From GCA-002727735 sp038134525 (GTDB lineage: Bacteria > Bacteroidota > Bacteroidia > Flavobacteriales_D > Parvicellaceae), in contig JAYPVI010000003.1 in the NCBI GenBank assembly GCA_038134525.1, positions 62,001 to 126,000 of the forward strand: a stretch of DNA of 64,000 nt, read 5' to 3'. Under the pieces are notes generated by a model, which was not told where the DNA came from, made no database searches, and was given only the letters and a program-made list of their open reading frames with translations. This document shows, piece after piece, positions 9,545-22,600 of the stretch (positions are counted from its first letter, which is position 1; each line of letters begins with the position of its first letter). Position numbers and translations under genes: made by a program.

Positions 9545-10498
9545 ATGAAAAAAATAATGTACTCTATCATACTATCTTTTTTCATTACTTCCGTTTATAA
9601 AATTGATGTTAGAGCGCAACAAGAATCACAATTTAGCAATTTTGTAGCTAATGCTATTTTTTATAATCCAGCAATAGTTGGGGGGCAAGATTGTTTAGAG
9701 CTGAAGTCAGGTCATCGAAATCAATGGCTAGGGGTTGAAGGCGCTCCAAGATCTACTTTTCTAAGTTTTTCAACTTCGTTGATTAATCCTTCTCAACTCT
9801 TTTCTGATTCTCATATTGGATTAGGGGGATATTTTCAAGATGAGTCATTTGGTTCATTAAATAAAACTTCATTTAGTTTATCATACTCCTATTCATTTAT
9901 GATTAAGCCTAAATTAACTTTTGCGTTTGGAGTAAGTGCTGGACTTCAGCAGTTAGGATTAGATGCTGGAAGTGTTACTCTTTTTCAAAATAATGATCCA
10001 ATTATCGATGGGTCTAGAAAAATTGTTTTGGCACCTGATGGAGGATTGGGATGTTTTTTAGAAAATGATAACTGGTTTGCAGGTTATAGCTTAAAAAACA
10101 TGATAATGAACAATTGGGAGAATCTAATTCTTAGCGAAGGATCAAAGCTCCATATGCATCATTTTTTAATGGCTGGAAAACGATTCTATGGAAAGAAATT
10201 GAATTTCATTCCCAGTTTGCTGTTAAAATATGTTGGAAGCAGTATACCTGCTTCAGATATAAATCTAAATTTTGAATATAAAAATCTATTAAACTTTGGT
10301 GTTTCTTATCGAAATATGGATGCATTCTCAGCTCTTTTTCATGTCAATATTTTAGACCATATTAATTTATATTATGCCTATGATATAACCACATCCAAAA
10401 TACAACAAATAGGCTCTAATACCCATGAATTAATAATCAGTTATAAAAATTGTCCTAATCGAATTAAAGGCCCTTCATCATGTCCTTTGTTTTACTAG
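9545..10498 (+). CDS. PorP/SprF family type IX secretion outer-membrane protein (first copy)
   Basis: PorP/SprF proteins are outer-membrane beta-barrels that export or anchor type IX substrates, typically one per large adhesin. The 317-residue length is normal. After a signal peptide, the conserved start reads QESQFSNFVANAIFYNPAIVGGQDCLELKSGHRNQW (read as two parts: FYNPAIVGG and GHRNQWLGVEGAPRS), followed by alternating barrel strands and the family C-terminal pattern YYAYDITTSKIQQIGSNTHELIISY. It is immediately downstream of the 347-residue CHU_C protein and upstream of the giant adhesin, so it could serve either. I infer that it serves the gene before it, because a second copy directly follows the adhesin. 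Confidence 0.93.
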   Translation: MKKIMYSIILSFFITSVYKIDVRAQQESQFSNFVANAIFYNPAIVGGQDCLELKSGHRNQWLGVEGAPRSTFLSFSTSLINPSQLFSDSHIGLGGYFQDESFGSLNKTSFSLSYSYSFMIKPKLTFAFGVSAGLQQLGLDAGSVTLFQNNDPIIDGSRKIVLAPDGGLGCFLENDNWFAGYSLKNMIMNNWENLILSEGSKLHMHHFLMAGKRFYGKKLNFIPSLLLKYVGSSIPASDINLNFEYKNLLNFGVSYRNMDAFSALFHVNILDHINLYYAYDITTSKIQQIGSNTHELIISYKNCPNRIKGPSSCPLFY

Positions 10499-10667
10499 TT
10501 AACCATTACTTTTTATACATTCATCATTTTATTAGGTTATTTAGACAACTTTTACTTCCTTAATTACGTCTTTTTATATATTTTCAACAATGATTGTTAC
10601 TTTTCAACAAAATATGGGAACCAATTTCATGATTTTGCGTATGAGGAAAACTTAATTAAGAATAAAG
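10499..10667 (+). other. AT-rich leader of the giant adhesin gene
   Basis: This 169-base gap holds no convincing gene. It probably contains the promoter of the adhesin gene, but the nearest match to TAnnTTTG (TGATTTTG at 10630-10637) has one mismatch and no properly spaced -33 box. A small inverted repeat (AACAA/TTGTT around 10587-10598) is too weak to call a terminator. AAAGG directly before GTG 10668 may act as a ribosome-binding region. Confidence 0.3.
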
Positions 10668-13600
10668 GTGCCATTAAATAAGTATTTACATAGAATTGGT
10701 TTATTATTTTTTGTCCTAACTGTTTTTTGTTTTAATGAACAAAATCTTATTAATGCACAGTGTACAGGAAGTGAAATTCCAACTACAACAGTAACATCTG
10801 ATTACAATGGAAATGATGTTTCCTGTGCAGGAGTTTGTGATGGAGAAATAACCATAACTATGACAGGTGGTTCTGTTTATGGATATCAACTATTTCATCA
10901 AAATACAGGGACTTACTATCCAGGGCCAACATCTAATGATTTTCAAGCATCAAATATTTTTAACAATTTATGTCAAGGTGATTATGACGTAACTGTTCTT
11001 GATTCTGCAGTTGTTTATATTCCAGGTATTCTTTATGGAGAATGCTCCGGTTTTGAAACCATTTCTGGAGCGCAAGGTTTAACAGCAAGTTTTTTGGGAC
11101 CCTCTCCGCCCTCATGTAAAGATAGTTGTGATGGGAGTGTATTTATTAATTCAACTGGTGGCAACACATCTGGATTTTTAAGATATGAGATGCCTGTTAT
11201 TGGTCTTGATACACTTATTAATCCGAATGGCGTTCGTTTTCTTAAAGTGGAGAATTTATGTTCAGGTATTCAATCTTTTACTGTAACCGATGTAAATGGG
11301 TGTACCAAAACTGAAACTGAAAATACCATAGTTGAACCACCTGTTTTTTATGGAACGATCAACCTAACAGACGCCTTGTGTGAAGGAGATTGTAACGGAA
11401 TTGCTGAAGCCACTCCTGTTGGTGGAAATGGTGGACCATTCGAATATTTATGGGATGATATTCCATCCTCTGGCGGATTAGGCACATCAAATATTGTAAA
11501 TGGTTTATGTGAAAACACCACGTATACCCTTCACTTAGAAGATTCTAAAGATTGTCCTTTTGACACTACTTTTAATACTGTTGATGTTACTCCCGTTTCT
11601 ATCGGTATATCAAGTACTACTGACGCATCATGCTCTTATTTATGTGATGGAGAAATTACCATAAATGTTTCCGGTGGTTCTGGCACTTATGTTAGTTATG
11701 AATGGTATGGCGGCAGCATTATAGGTTCTGGGGTTTACACTGGTGTAGATGCATTAACAAATAGTACGCTTTGTCCTGATTCTGCATATTATGTTGTTGT
11801 AACAGATGATAACAATTGTACACATGAGCTTTTAATGCCTATTTTATCTTCTCCAGGAGATATTCAAATTAGTGGAAATCCTACAGATATTCTATGTAAT
11901 GGCGATGGAAATGGTAGTATTTCAATTAATACATCTGGGGGGAACGGAACATTAAACCCTTCATGGACTACCTTAATCCCTGGAAGTGGAATAATTCCAG
12001 GTGATGAAGACCAAACGGGTTTAAGTGGAGGTACATACAAGGTAGTTATTACCGATGATAATGGGTGTCAAGATTCTGCAACCTATGTCATTAATGAACC
12101 TAACGGTATTATATCAGGAGGTAGTGTATCTGATGTCTCTTGTTCTGGTCTTTCAGATGGTGCTATTACTCTAAATCTTTCTGGTGGAACAGGAAGTTTA
12201 AATACAACTTGGTCTGGACCGCCAGGTTTCATAGATCCAAACACCGACAACCTTATTAATCTTGACTCTGGTACTTATCAACTTAATATTGTAGATGATA
12301 ACGGGTGTATCCACGATACTACCTTTATCTTATCTACTCCTGCTCCTATTTACGCAAATGGTGTTCCAAATGATGTCTCTTGTTTTGGTTTCGCTGACGG
12401 TAGTATCGATTTATCTACTAGTAATGGCAATAACCCTTACTCCTGGTCTTGGACTTCATCTAACGGTTTTACCTCTACTGACGAAGATATTAACCTTTTA
12501 GACATCGGAAACTATTTTGTTACTATAACCGATAATCTAGGGTGTACTAAAGATACCTCATTCACTATCAGTCAAGCCGACTCTATCGACATTTCTGGTA
12601 CGGTAAACAATGTAAATTGTAATGGTGATGCTAATGGTACTATTAATGTAACTGTTGCAGGTGGAAACAACCCTTTAACATGGTCTTGGAATTCAACAGA
12701 CCCTACTTTTATTGATCCTGGAGCTAATGCCGCTAACCTTGCTAATTTAAATGGTGGTAACTATACCATCTCTGTTGTTGATATTCTGGGATGTAATAAG
12801 GATACGGCTTTTTTAGTGGTTGAACCTGACACCATCATTTCCGCAGGAACCACTACAAATGTCTCTTGTTCTGGTCTTTCAGATGGTGCTATTACTCTAA
12901 ATCTCTCCGGTGGTACTGGTACTTTGAATACAACTTGGTCTGGACCGCCAGGTTTCATAGATCCAAACACCGACAACCTTATTAATCTTGACTCTGGTAC
13001 TTATCAACTTAATATTGTAGATGATAACGGGTGTATCCACGATACTACCTTTATCTTATCTACTCCTGCTCCTATTTACGCAAATGGTGTTCCAAATGAT
13101 GTCTCTTGTTTTGGTTTCGCTGACGGTAGTATCGATTTATCTACTAGTAATGGCAATAACCCTTACTCCTGGTCTTGGACTTCATCTAACGGTTTTACCT
13201 CTACTGACGAAGATATTAACCTTTTAGACATCGGAAACTATTTTGTTACTATAACCGATAATCTAGGGTGTACTAAAGATACCTCATTCACTATCAGTCA
13301 AGCCGACTCTATCGACATTTCTGGTACGGTAAACAATGTAAATTGTAATGGTGATGCTAATGGTACTATTAATGTAACTGTTGCAGGTGGAAACAACCCT
13401 TTAACATGGTCTTGGAATTCAACAGACCCTACTTTTATTGATCCTGGAGCTAATGCCGCTAACCTTGCTAATTTAAATGGTGGTAACTATACCATCTCTG
13501 TTGTTGATATTCTGGGATGTAATAAGGACACTATTTTCTTGATCTTAGAGCCAAACGCAATTACCACTAATATTACTATTGATAGTAATGCCTCATGTAA

Positions 13601-16600
13601 CGGTATTGCAGACGGTGGGGTTACTGTTGTCGCCAACGGTGGTACTGTTGCGGCTGACTACATTTATTTGTGGGATGACCCAAGTGCACAAAACACCGCA
13701 TCTGCTACTAACTTAGCTGCCGGTTCCTACACTGTTACTGTAACGGATGATAATGGTTGTAACACCACCGATAATGTTACCATCTCTGAACCAGACCAAC
13801 TTTATGCTATTCCGCTTCTTGTTAACCATGTCTCATGTAATGGACTTTCTGACGGCTCTGCTACCTCAATTGGAGTTGGTGGCACTGTTGCGGCAGATTA
13901 TACTTACCTATGGGACGATCCTGCTGCTCAAGCTACCGCTACTTCCACTAATCTTGCTGCTGGCACTTACACCATTACCATCACAGACGATAATGGTTGT
14001 TCTGCTGATAGTACTATTGATATTACCCAACCCAATGCGCTTACTGCTACACATACTATCGATGCTCAAGTATCTTGTTTTGGGCTCAGTGATGGACAAG
14101 CTACGGTGACTCCCTCTGGTGGAACCAACCCTTACACTTATCTGTGGGATGACCCTGCTGCTCAAACTACACCTACTGCTACTGGACTATCAGCTGGAAC
14201 ATATACCTGTACCATTACGGACAATGGGGCTAAAAGCTGGAACCTCAACTATAATGAAGATTTTAATGCCGCTATTGGGGCTGAGTGGGATGATAATTCA
14301 ACTTTTGTTTTTAGAAGCGAAACCGTTTCTGGAAATTTTGCCAATAATGATGGGCTAACTTTAAGCTTGTCTGCTTTACCAGCCCATGATTCAATAAGAA
14401 TAGTTTTTGATTTTTATGCTATCAACACATTAGATGGTAACAATACACAATGGGGGCCAGACCTTTGGACTTTAGCTCTTGATAATGACACTATACTTCA
14501 CACTACTTTTTCTACTCAGCAAGGTATTGATCAATCATACCCCGATGAATATGATGCGTCTAACGTCATAAATAACCCTGGTGGTAGTTCTAGTTTAGCT
14601 GGTGGTGATGGAAGTAATGGGAATCCTCGTTTTTCAAAATATTTATTAAATCATGTAGGGTTACACTCTGCTAATACGGCTAATATAAATTTTTCTGGAT
14701 TTGGCTTGCAAGGTTCTGGTGATGAGAGTTGGGGAATAGATAATATTAAGGTTTACCTTTTTGGAGTTAATGCATTGGCTCCTTGTCAACATGTTGAAAC
14801 TGTTGTTATTACTGAGCCTAATGAATTAGACGCTTCGGCTGTTAAAAACAGCGATGTAACTTGTTTTGGAGGTAATGAAGGTAGTGCTACTAGTTCTGCT
14901 ATTGGGGGAACTATTGCTACTGATTACCAATATTCTTGGAATGATCCTGCCAATCAAAATACGGCTATGGCTACTGGGCTTGTTGCTGGTACTTATCAAA
15001 TAAATATTACTGATGATAATGGATGTGAAGACAGCGCCACTGTTACCATTGACGAACCAACTGAAATTACTACATCCGCCCTTGTTGCTAATATTTCTTG
15101 TAATGGCGCTGGAGATGGTAGTTTGGACTTAACTTCGATTGGTGGTTCAGGAACATTTTTATTTGACTGGGATAATGATGGTGTTGGAGATAATGATGAC
15201 TTCGAAGATCAATTTTCATTAAATGCTGGCACTTATTGTCTCTCTATCATTGATCAAAACCAGCCTTTATGCCAGCTGGATACGTGTTTTATAATTACAG
15301 AGTCAGCTGCACTAAATATTGCCGAAACCATAACCAATATTAATTGTAATGGAGATAGCAGTGGAGCTATCAACTTAATTGTAACTGGAGGTGTCGTAGC
15401 TCTTGATTACAATTATAGCTGGGTGGGCATAAACACTGGATTTACTTCGACAAACGGTAATATTAGCAATTTAATTGCCGATTTATATTCCATTGTAGTT
15501 ACTGATGATGATGGTTGTACAGACTCTACTGCTTTTGATGTAACTGAAAACAATGCGCTTATTATAACCCCTTCTTCAACAGATGCAGCTTGTGGGCTTA
15601 ATAATGGTGATGCATCAGTAGTTATAACTGGAGGTGTAGTTGCAACTGATTATATATATAGTTGGGAAGATAATACGGGATCCGTAATCTCTACTAGTTC
15701 AAGTATTTCTGCTGTTGGTTCGGGGACTTATCAAATTTTTATTAATGACGACTTAAACTGTATCGATTCTGCTACCATAATCATAAATGACTTATCAGCA
15801 TCAACCTTGACGATAGATTCTATTAAACACGAGTCTTGTTCGGGAGATAACGATGGTTTTATAACAGTTATTATTACGGTATCTCCTCCTCCTGGGCAGT
15901 TAACATGGACTGGTCCCGTAGGTTTTACAGACCCCGGTGGGAATAACACAACTATTTCAGGCCTTGGAGCAGGTCAATATATTGCCACTTTAACTGATGG
16001 CGCTGGATGTATTTTACAGGAAGTGATTGATATTAATGAAGCCCAGTCTTTAACTATAAATAATGTTTCTACTGATCCTACTTGTTTTGGTGATGGTGAC
16101 GGGGCTATTGATTTATTCGTTAGCGGTGGTAATATCGGTTTAAGTGGAAATTATACTTATGATTGGGATATTGACGGCATTGGAGATAACGATGATAGTG
16201 AAGATCTTTCATCTTTAGATGGGGGTGATTTTACTGTGACCGTTTATGATGATGCTGGATGCTCTACTTCACAAACCTATACCCTAAACGAACCCACTCA
16301 AATGACAGGCTCTACAACAGGAAATGTAGTAGGTTGTGGTCTTAACGATGGTACTGCTTCTGTGACTGTTAACGGTGGTACTGTTGCTAATGATTATACA
16401 TATGTTTGGACGAATAATTCAGGTTTGCAAGTTGGTGCTTCAACTACAATAACAAGTCAACCTGCCGGATGTTACAATATTGATGTAACAGATGACAATG
16501 GATGTTTATTTTCTGATATAGCATGCATAAACAATCCTACAGGACCTACTATCACATTGGATCAAATTGATTCTGTTAGTTGTTTCAACGGGGTAGATGG

Positions 16601-19600
16601 AAATATATTTTTAACGGTAACAACAGTCAATAACCCTCCTGTTTTTGCTTGGCAAACCGTAACTTCGGGCTCTCCAACTAATGGTGAAGATCTACAAAAT
16701 GTAAACGCAGGAACATATTCTATCACTGTTACAGATAACCTGGGTTGTGTTTCTGGACAAACGTACACGGTTTTCGAACCAAATGATTTTACTATCTCGT
16801 CCAATGTCATTAATTTAACTTGTAATGATGATAGTTCTGGAAGTATTGATTTAACTGTTTCTGGTGGAACAACGGACTACAACTATTCTTGGACTGGTCC
16901 AAATGGATTTACTTCAACTGACGAAGACATCAATGCTCTTATTGCTGGATCTTACCAAATAACTGGAACTGATAATAATGGCTGTATAATTCCCGCCACA
17001 ACTATCGATGTCACTGAACCTACTTCCATCGGCATTACATTATCTGTTACTCCAACAGATTGTGATCAACCATCTGGTTCTATTACTATCGTTGGAAATG
17101 GTGGTTCTGTCGCTGCTGACTACACTTATGAGTTAACTGACTTAGTTGGAACATTAATTTCTTCTTCAAGCTTAACTTCAAACCTTGACATTGGTCAATA
17201 CATTGGTTTTGTAAATGATGATAGCAATTGTTTTGCTACTGACACGATTGAAGTTGTAACCACTGGAGACCCCACCATTACCTTAGATAATATCATTGAT
17301 GTAGATTGTGCTGGAGAATCTAATGGAAGTATTTTTATTACCGTGAATGGAGGAACTGCTCCTTATAATTATCTATGGTCTGGTACTGTTGCGCCAGATC
17401 CAGCACATGAAACTGCTGAAGATTTTGAAAACTGGTTTGCAGGAACTTATGATGTCAACGTGACAGATGATAATGGTTGTTCTTCTCTACTTCAAAATTT
17501 AGCCATTAACCAACCTATTACTTTATTTGCTACCATTAACCAAGATAATCCATTGTGTAGTGATGATAGCACTGGTATTATTACTCTTAATCCAACAGGT
17601 GGATCTCCTCCTTACCAATACGAGTGGGAAAGCAATGGTATTGTTATTGGAAATGGAATTAGCATAAACAGTTTACCATCCGGAAGCTATGATTTTACTG
17701 TAACTGATGATAACAATTGTGAATATAATAATACCGTTGATTTAATTTCTCCCAATGCACTTTCTTTATCCACAAGTTCCCTTGCTTCAACTTGTGGTAA
17801 TTCTGTCGGTACCGCATCTGTAAATGTAACTGGTGGAACCGGAGCCTACAATTATACTTGGTCAAATACACAAACTGGTACTGGCCTGCCTAATACTACA
17901 AGTGCTGTTAATAGTCTTTCATCTGGAATATATCAAGTTTTAGTGACCGATGATAACGGATGTACTGATTCTACTAACATTACTGTTTCAGATAGTGATG
18001 GACCAACTCTTACCTATTCTTCATCTAATATTGCATGCTTTGGTGTTTCCAACGGAACCATTGATCTAACAGTAGTTGGAAATGGGCCTCCATATACTTT
18101 TTCATGGACCGGACCAATTGGGTTTATAAACCCAGCTACTGAAGATTTAAACTCTTTAGAGCCTGGAAATTATGCTGTTTTTGTAACAGATCCTTTGGGA
18201 TGTAGTTCAGCTGAAAATATAACTGTTGGTGGGCCTAATGACAATATTCAAATTCAATCTACCATAACTCAAATGGTGTGTAATAATGATAGCTCAGGTG
18301 CAATTGCTATTAACATTACAGGTGGTACATCACCATACAATATTAACTGGACTGGGCCTAATGGTTTTACTTCCACTGATGAGGATTTAACTAATTTAAA
18401 CGATCCTGGAGACTATACTATTAGTATAACGGATGCCAATGGTTGTCCAGATACGGGTCCTTTAACAGAAACATATACCATAACTGAACCAACTGCCCTT
18501 GTTATCGATACCAATATTGTTCAACCCACTTGTGACTCTACAGATGGAATTTTATATGTTACTGTTTCTGGAGGTACTGTTTCTGGGGACTATTCTTATG
18601 TTTGGGATGATATCTCTACTCCAGAATACAATAAATCTTTTGATGACTCTTTAACAAATATTGGGGCTGGGAATTATGTTATTAGAGTGACAGACGATAA
18701 TCTGTGTAGTGACAGTGTTATCATTGCTATTTCCGATTTAAATGGGCCTTCTTTAAGTGCAATAAGCACCAATGTAGACTGTATTGGTGATGATGATGGA
18801 ACAATTGACTTAACTATAACCCCAATTGGTACCTATACTATAGATTGGGACAATGATGGAACAGGAGATTTCGATGACAATGAAGACCTTATTTTATTAG
18901 CTGCTGGAAGTTACAATGTCGTTGTACAAGACGTAGCTACAGGTTGTAAATCATCATTAAGCGTAGATATTAATGTAGGAAACACCTTAGATATTAGTTT
19001 AAGTACATCCGTATTGAGTTGTAATAATGATGCAAATGGGACCATTTCAACCACAGTTACAGGAGGAACAAGTCCTTATAATTATGATTGGACTTTAGGT
19101 GGTTTTACAGTAAGTAATGATGAAGACCCTATCAATCTTTCGGCAGGAAATTATTTATTGACTTTAACTGATGATAATGGCTGTCAAAAACAAGATAGTA
19201 TTGAAATTACAGAACCTTCTTCTATATTACTAACAGGAAGCTCTATCAATTCATCCTGTGGTCAAGCAGATGGAGAAGTTAGTGTTTCAGCAGTAGGCGG
19301 AACAGTTACTATTGACTATATTTATTCTTGGTTTGATATAGGTAATGGATATCCTGGGACACCAATAGGATCAGGTAATGCCAATGAAATCAATTTAGTT
19401 TCCGGTTCTTATCAAGTGATTGTTGCAGATGATAATGGCTGCTTGGACTCTGTTTCTGTATCTGTTTCTGATGATAATGCCCCAACTGTTTCATTTAGCG
19501 TAACGGATGTAGAGTGCTTTGGTGATTCAACAGGTGCTATAGATTTGACTGTTAACGGAATTAGTCCTTTCTCTTATTCTTGGACTGGCCCAAGTGGTTT

Positions 19601-22600
19601 CAATGATCCTGGTAGTGTTGATAGTATTGGAAACTTAATAGCTGGTGGTTATAGTGTTATTGTAACTGACGATAACGGCTGTACAAGAACCAAAAACATA
19701 AACGTCAACGGCCCCGCTTTAGGATTAAATATTAACAGTTCCATAACTGACCTTACGTGTAATGGTGACTCAACAGGAGCTATTACCATTCAAATTAATG
19801 GGGGGACAGCACCATACCAAACAGATTGGACTGGCCCAAGTGGTTTCGCATCTACTTCTGAAGATTTAATAAACCTAGATACTGGTTCTTATATATTAAA
19901 TATCATTGATGATCAAGGTTGTCAATTCTTGAATAATATTTTTTATGTTTCTCAACCAGACTCTATAGAAATCTCAGGAACTATAACTAGTCCGACATGC
20001 AATGCCTCTGATGGAAGTATTTCCATTATTGCAACAGGCGGAACAGTGGCTACCAATTATCAATATTCTTGGGACAATCTATCTACTCCAGCTTTTGGAA
20101 TTGGTATTTTAACTTCGCTATCCAATATTGGAGCTGGAAATTACCAGGTAACTATAACTGATGATTTGAACTGTACAGCAAGTCAAGTATTTGCAATTGC
20201 TAATGCCAATGCTCCAACTCTTACAGCGGTAGTAACACAAATTGATTGTAACGGGAAAACAAATGGTGAAATCGATTTAACAATTTCAGGAACAAGCTCA
20301 TACACCGTTGATTGGGATAATGATGGTGTGGGTGATGCAGATGATGATGAAGATTTAATCAATCTTGGTGCGAACACCTATTCTGTAACGGTAAATGACT
20401 TATCTACAGGTTGTATTTCGGTGCTAAGCGAAGATATTATTGAACCTGACCCTATTTCGATTGGGGCCACAACAAGCAATGTAAGTTGTAATGGTGCCAA
20501 CGATGGAGAAATCACCATCTTCCTAGCAGGTGGAACGGGTACACTTACACCTGCATGGACAACCCTAGTTCCAGGAAATGGAATAATTGCAAACAACATT
20601 TCTCAAACAGGATTAGGTGATGGTACATATAAGCTTGTTGTTATTGATGTAAATAGTTGTGCTGATTCTTCTACATTTACTATCACAGAACCTGATACCA
20701 TTTCAATATCACATGTCTTGTCCCAAATAAGCTGTTCAGATAGCGTAAATGGTAGTATTGATATAACTGAAGTTGGTGGAACAGGTGTTTTAATACCTAT
20801 TTGGACTAGTACTAATCCTTCCTTTACAGATCCTGGTGTTGTTGATCTTTCTAATCTTGACGCAGGACAATATAATTTAAACTTAACGGATGACAACGGA
20901 TGCGTTTTCGATACTGCATTTATAATTACAAAGCCCGATGCCATTATTGCTAATGCTGGTATTCAACTTGTGTCTTGTTTTGGAAATGCAGACGCAGAGA
21001 TTAACTTAAACACTTCGGGTGGTGATGGAAACTATTCATGGAGTTGGATTGGACCTAACGGATATGTTAGCATAAATGACACTCTAATTGGTTTAGATAC
21101 TGGACAATATCTAGTTACTATAGTTGATGGTAACTTATGTCAAAAAGACACATTAATCCAAATTACGCAGCCCGATAGTTTAGGTTTATCCGCAAGCATT
21201 AATTTGATTAGCTGTTTTGGTGATACCTCCGGTAAAATTAACTTAACTCTTTCTGGTGGGTCATTTCCTTTTCAATTTGATTGGGATAATGATGGTTTGG
21301 GTGATAATAATGATGATGATAGCCTGTTTAATTTATCCTCTGGTGATTATCATGTTTTTGTAACAGATCTTAATGGCTGTATTGTAGATAGTGTTTTCTC
21401 CCTTGGTCAACCATCAAAACTAACCCTAAGCGCAACATTAAGTAACAATGCCTGTTCTACTGACTCAAACGGAATAGTTGAATTAGTAACGTCTGGTGGT
21501 GTAGGTGGTTATCTGTATAATTGGTCTACTTCATCTGGATTTACAAATAGTAATGATACTATCTCTCAACTGCACAGCGATACGTTTAATTTAACTTTAA
21601 TAGATGGTAATTTATGTCAACTAGATACCTTTTTTGTGATCACATCCCCCTCTCCTCTTATTGCAAATGTATCTATAATTGACGCGAATTGCGGTTTCTC
21701 AGATGGTAGTGCAATTGCCAATCCATCTGGTGGAACTGTCTCCGGAAATTATCTTTATGATTGGAATATCGATGGAGTTGGGGATAATGATGATAATCCT
21801 GGAATCTCTAATCTTTTAGCCGGAACTTACTCTTTATCTGTAATTGATGATAATAATTGCACTACAGATACAACTATAATAATTACCAACACTTCGGGCC
21901 CTCAAGTTACCATAAACAACACAACTGACCCAAGCTGTTTTGGAGCGAATGATGGTTCAATAGATGCTAGTGTTTCTGGTGGAACCCTGCCCTATCAAAT
22001 ATATTGGAACCCAGTTTCTACCTCACAAAGTGCTGTTATTTCAAATTTATCTGCTGGAGAACACATAATTAATGTCATTGATGCTGTGGGGTGTGTCGAA
22101 ACTGACACTATTACATTGAACGATCCAATTCCTATCTCCATAGATTTAACGTTAACTAATAGCAATTGTCAATCATGCGATGGTACTGCGAATGTTGTTA
22201 TTAGTGGTGGAAACCCTGCTGCAGTCTATAGTACTGAATGGTCTAATGGGAACACCGGAAACTTAGCTTCCAACTTATGTAGTGGAATATACACTATTTC
22301 TGTTAATGATAATTTTGGGTGTTCAAAAGATTCCAATTTCACGATTTCTGATGATTTAACTAATATAGTGGCAAACCCAACTTTAACACCCCCTAATTGC
22401 CCTGGAGGAACAAATGGAAGTATCTCACTTAACCCTACTGGTGGATCAAGCCCATATAATTTTATTTGGATTAATAATGGAAGTACTTCTAATGCAATAA
22501 ATAACCTTTCTGAGGGTGAATATGAAGTACTCATTACAGATAATAATGGGTGTACTAAAGGAGTTTCTGTTTCGCTAAATAACAACATTGATAATATTGA

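Noticed and set aside
12761..12976. Many open frames of 60-120 codons on the opposite strand and in other frames of the giant adhesin (also at 13747-14358, 20183-20944, 22226-23611)
   Set aside because: They follow from the repetitive, low-stop composition of the SprB repeats; two of them are duplicated merely because the repeats are. None has a signal, a motif or a ribosome-binding context.
12133..13584. Repeated sequence considered as a CRISPR array or mobile element
   Set aside because: The units are 726 bases, in frame, without spacers, terminal inverted repeats or a transposase; they are protein-coding repeats.
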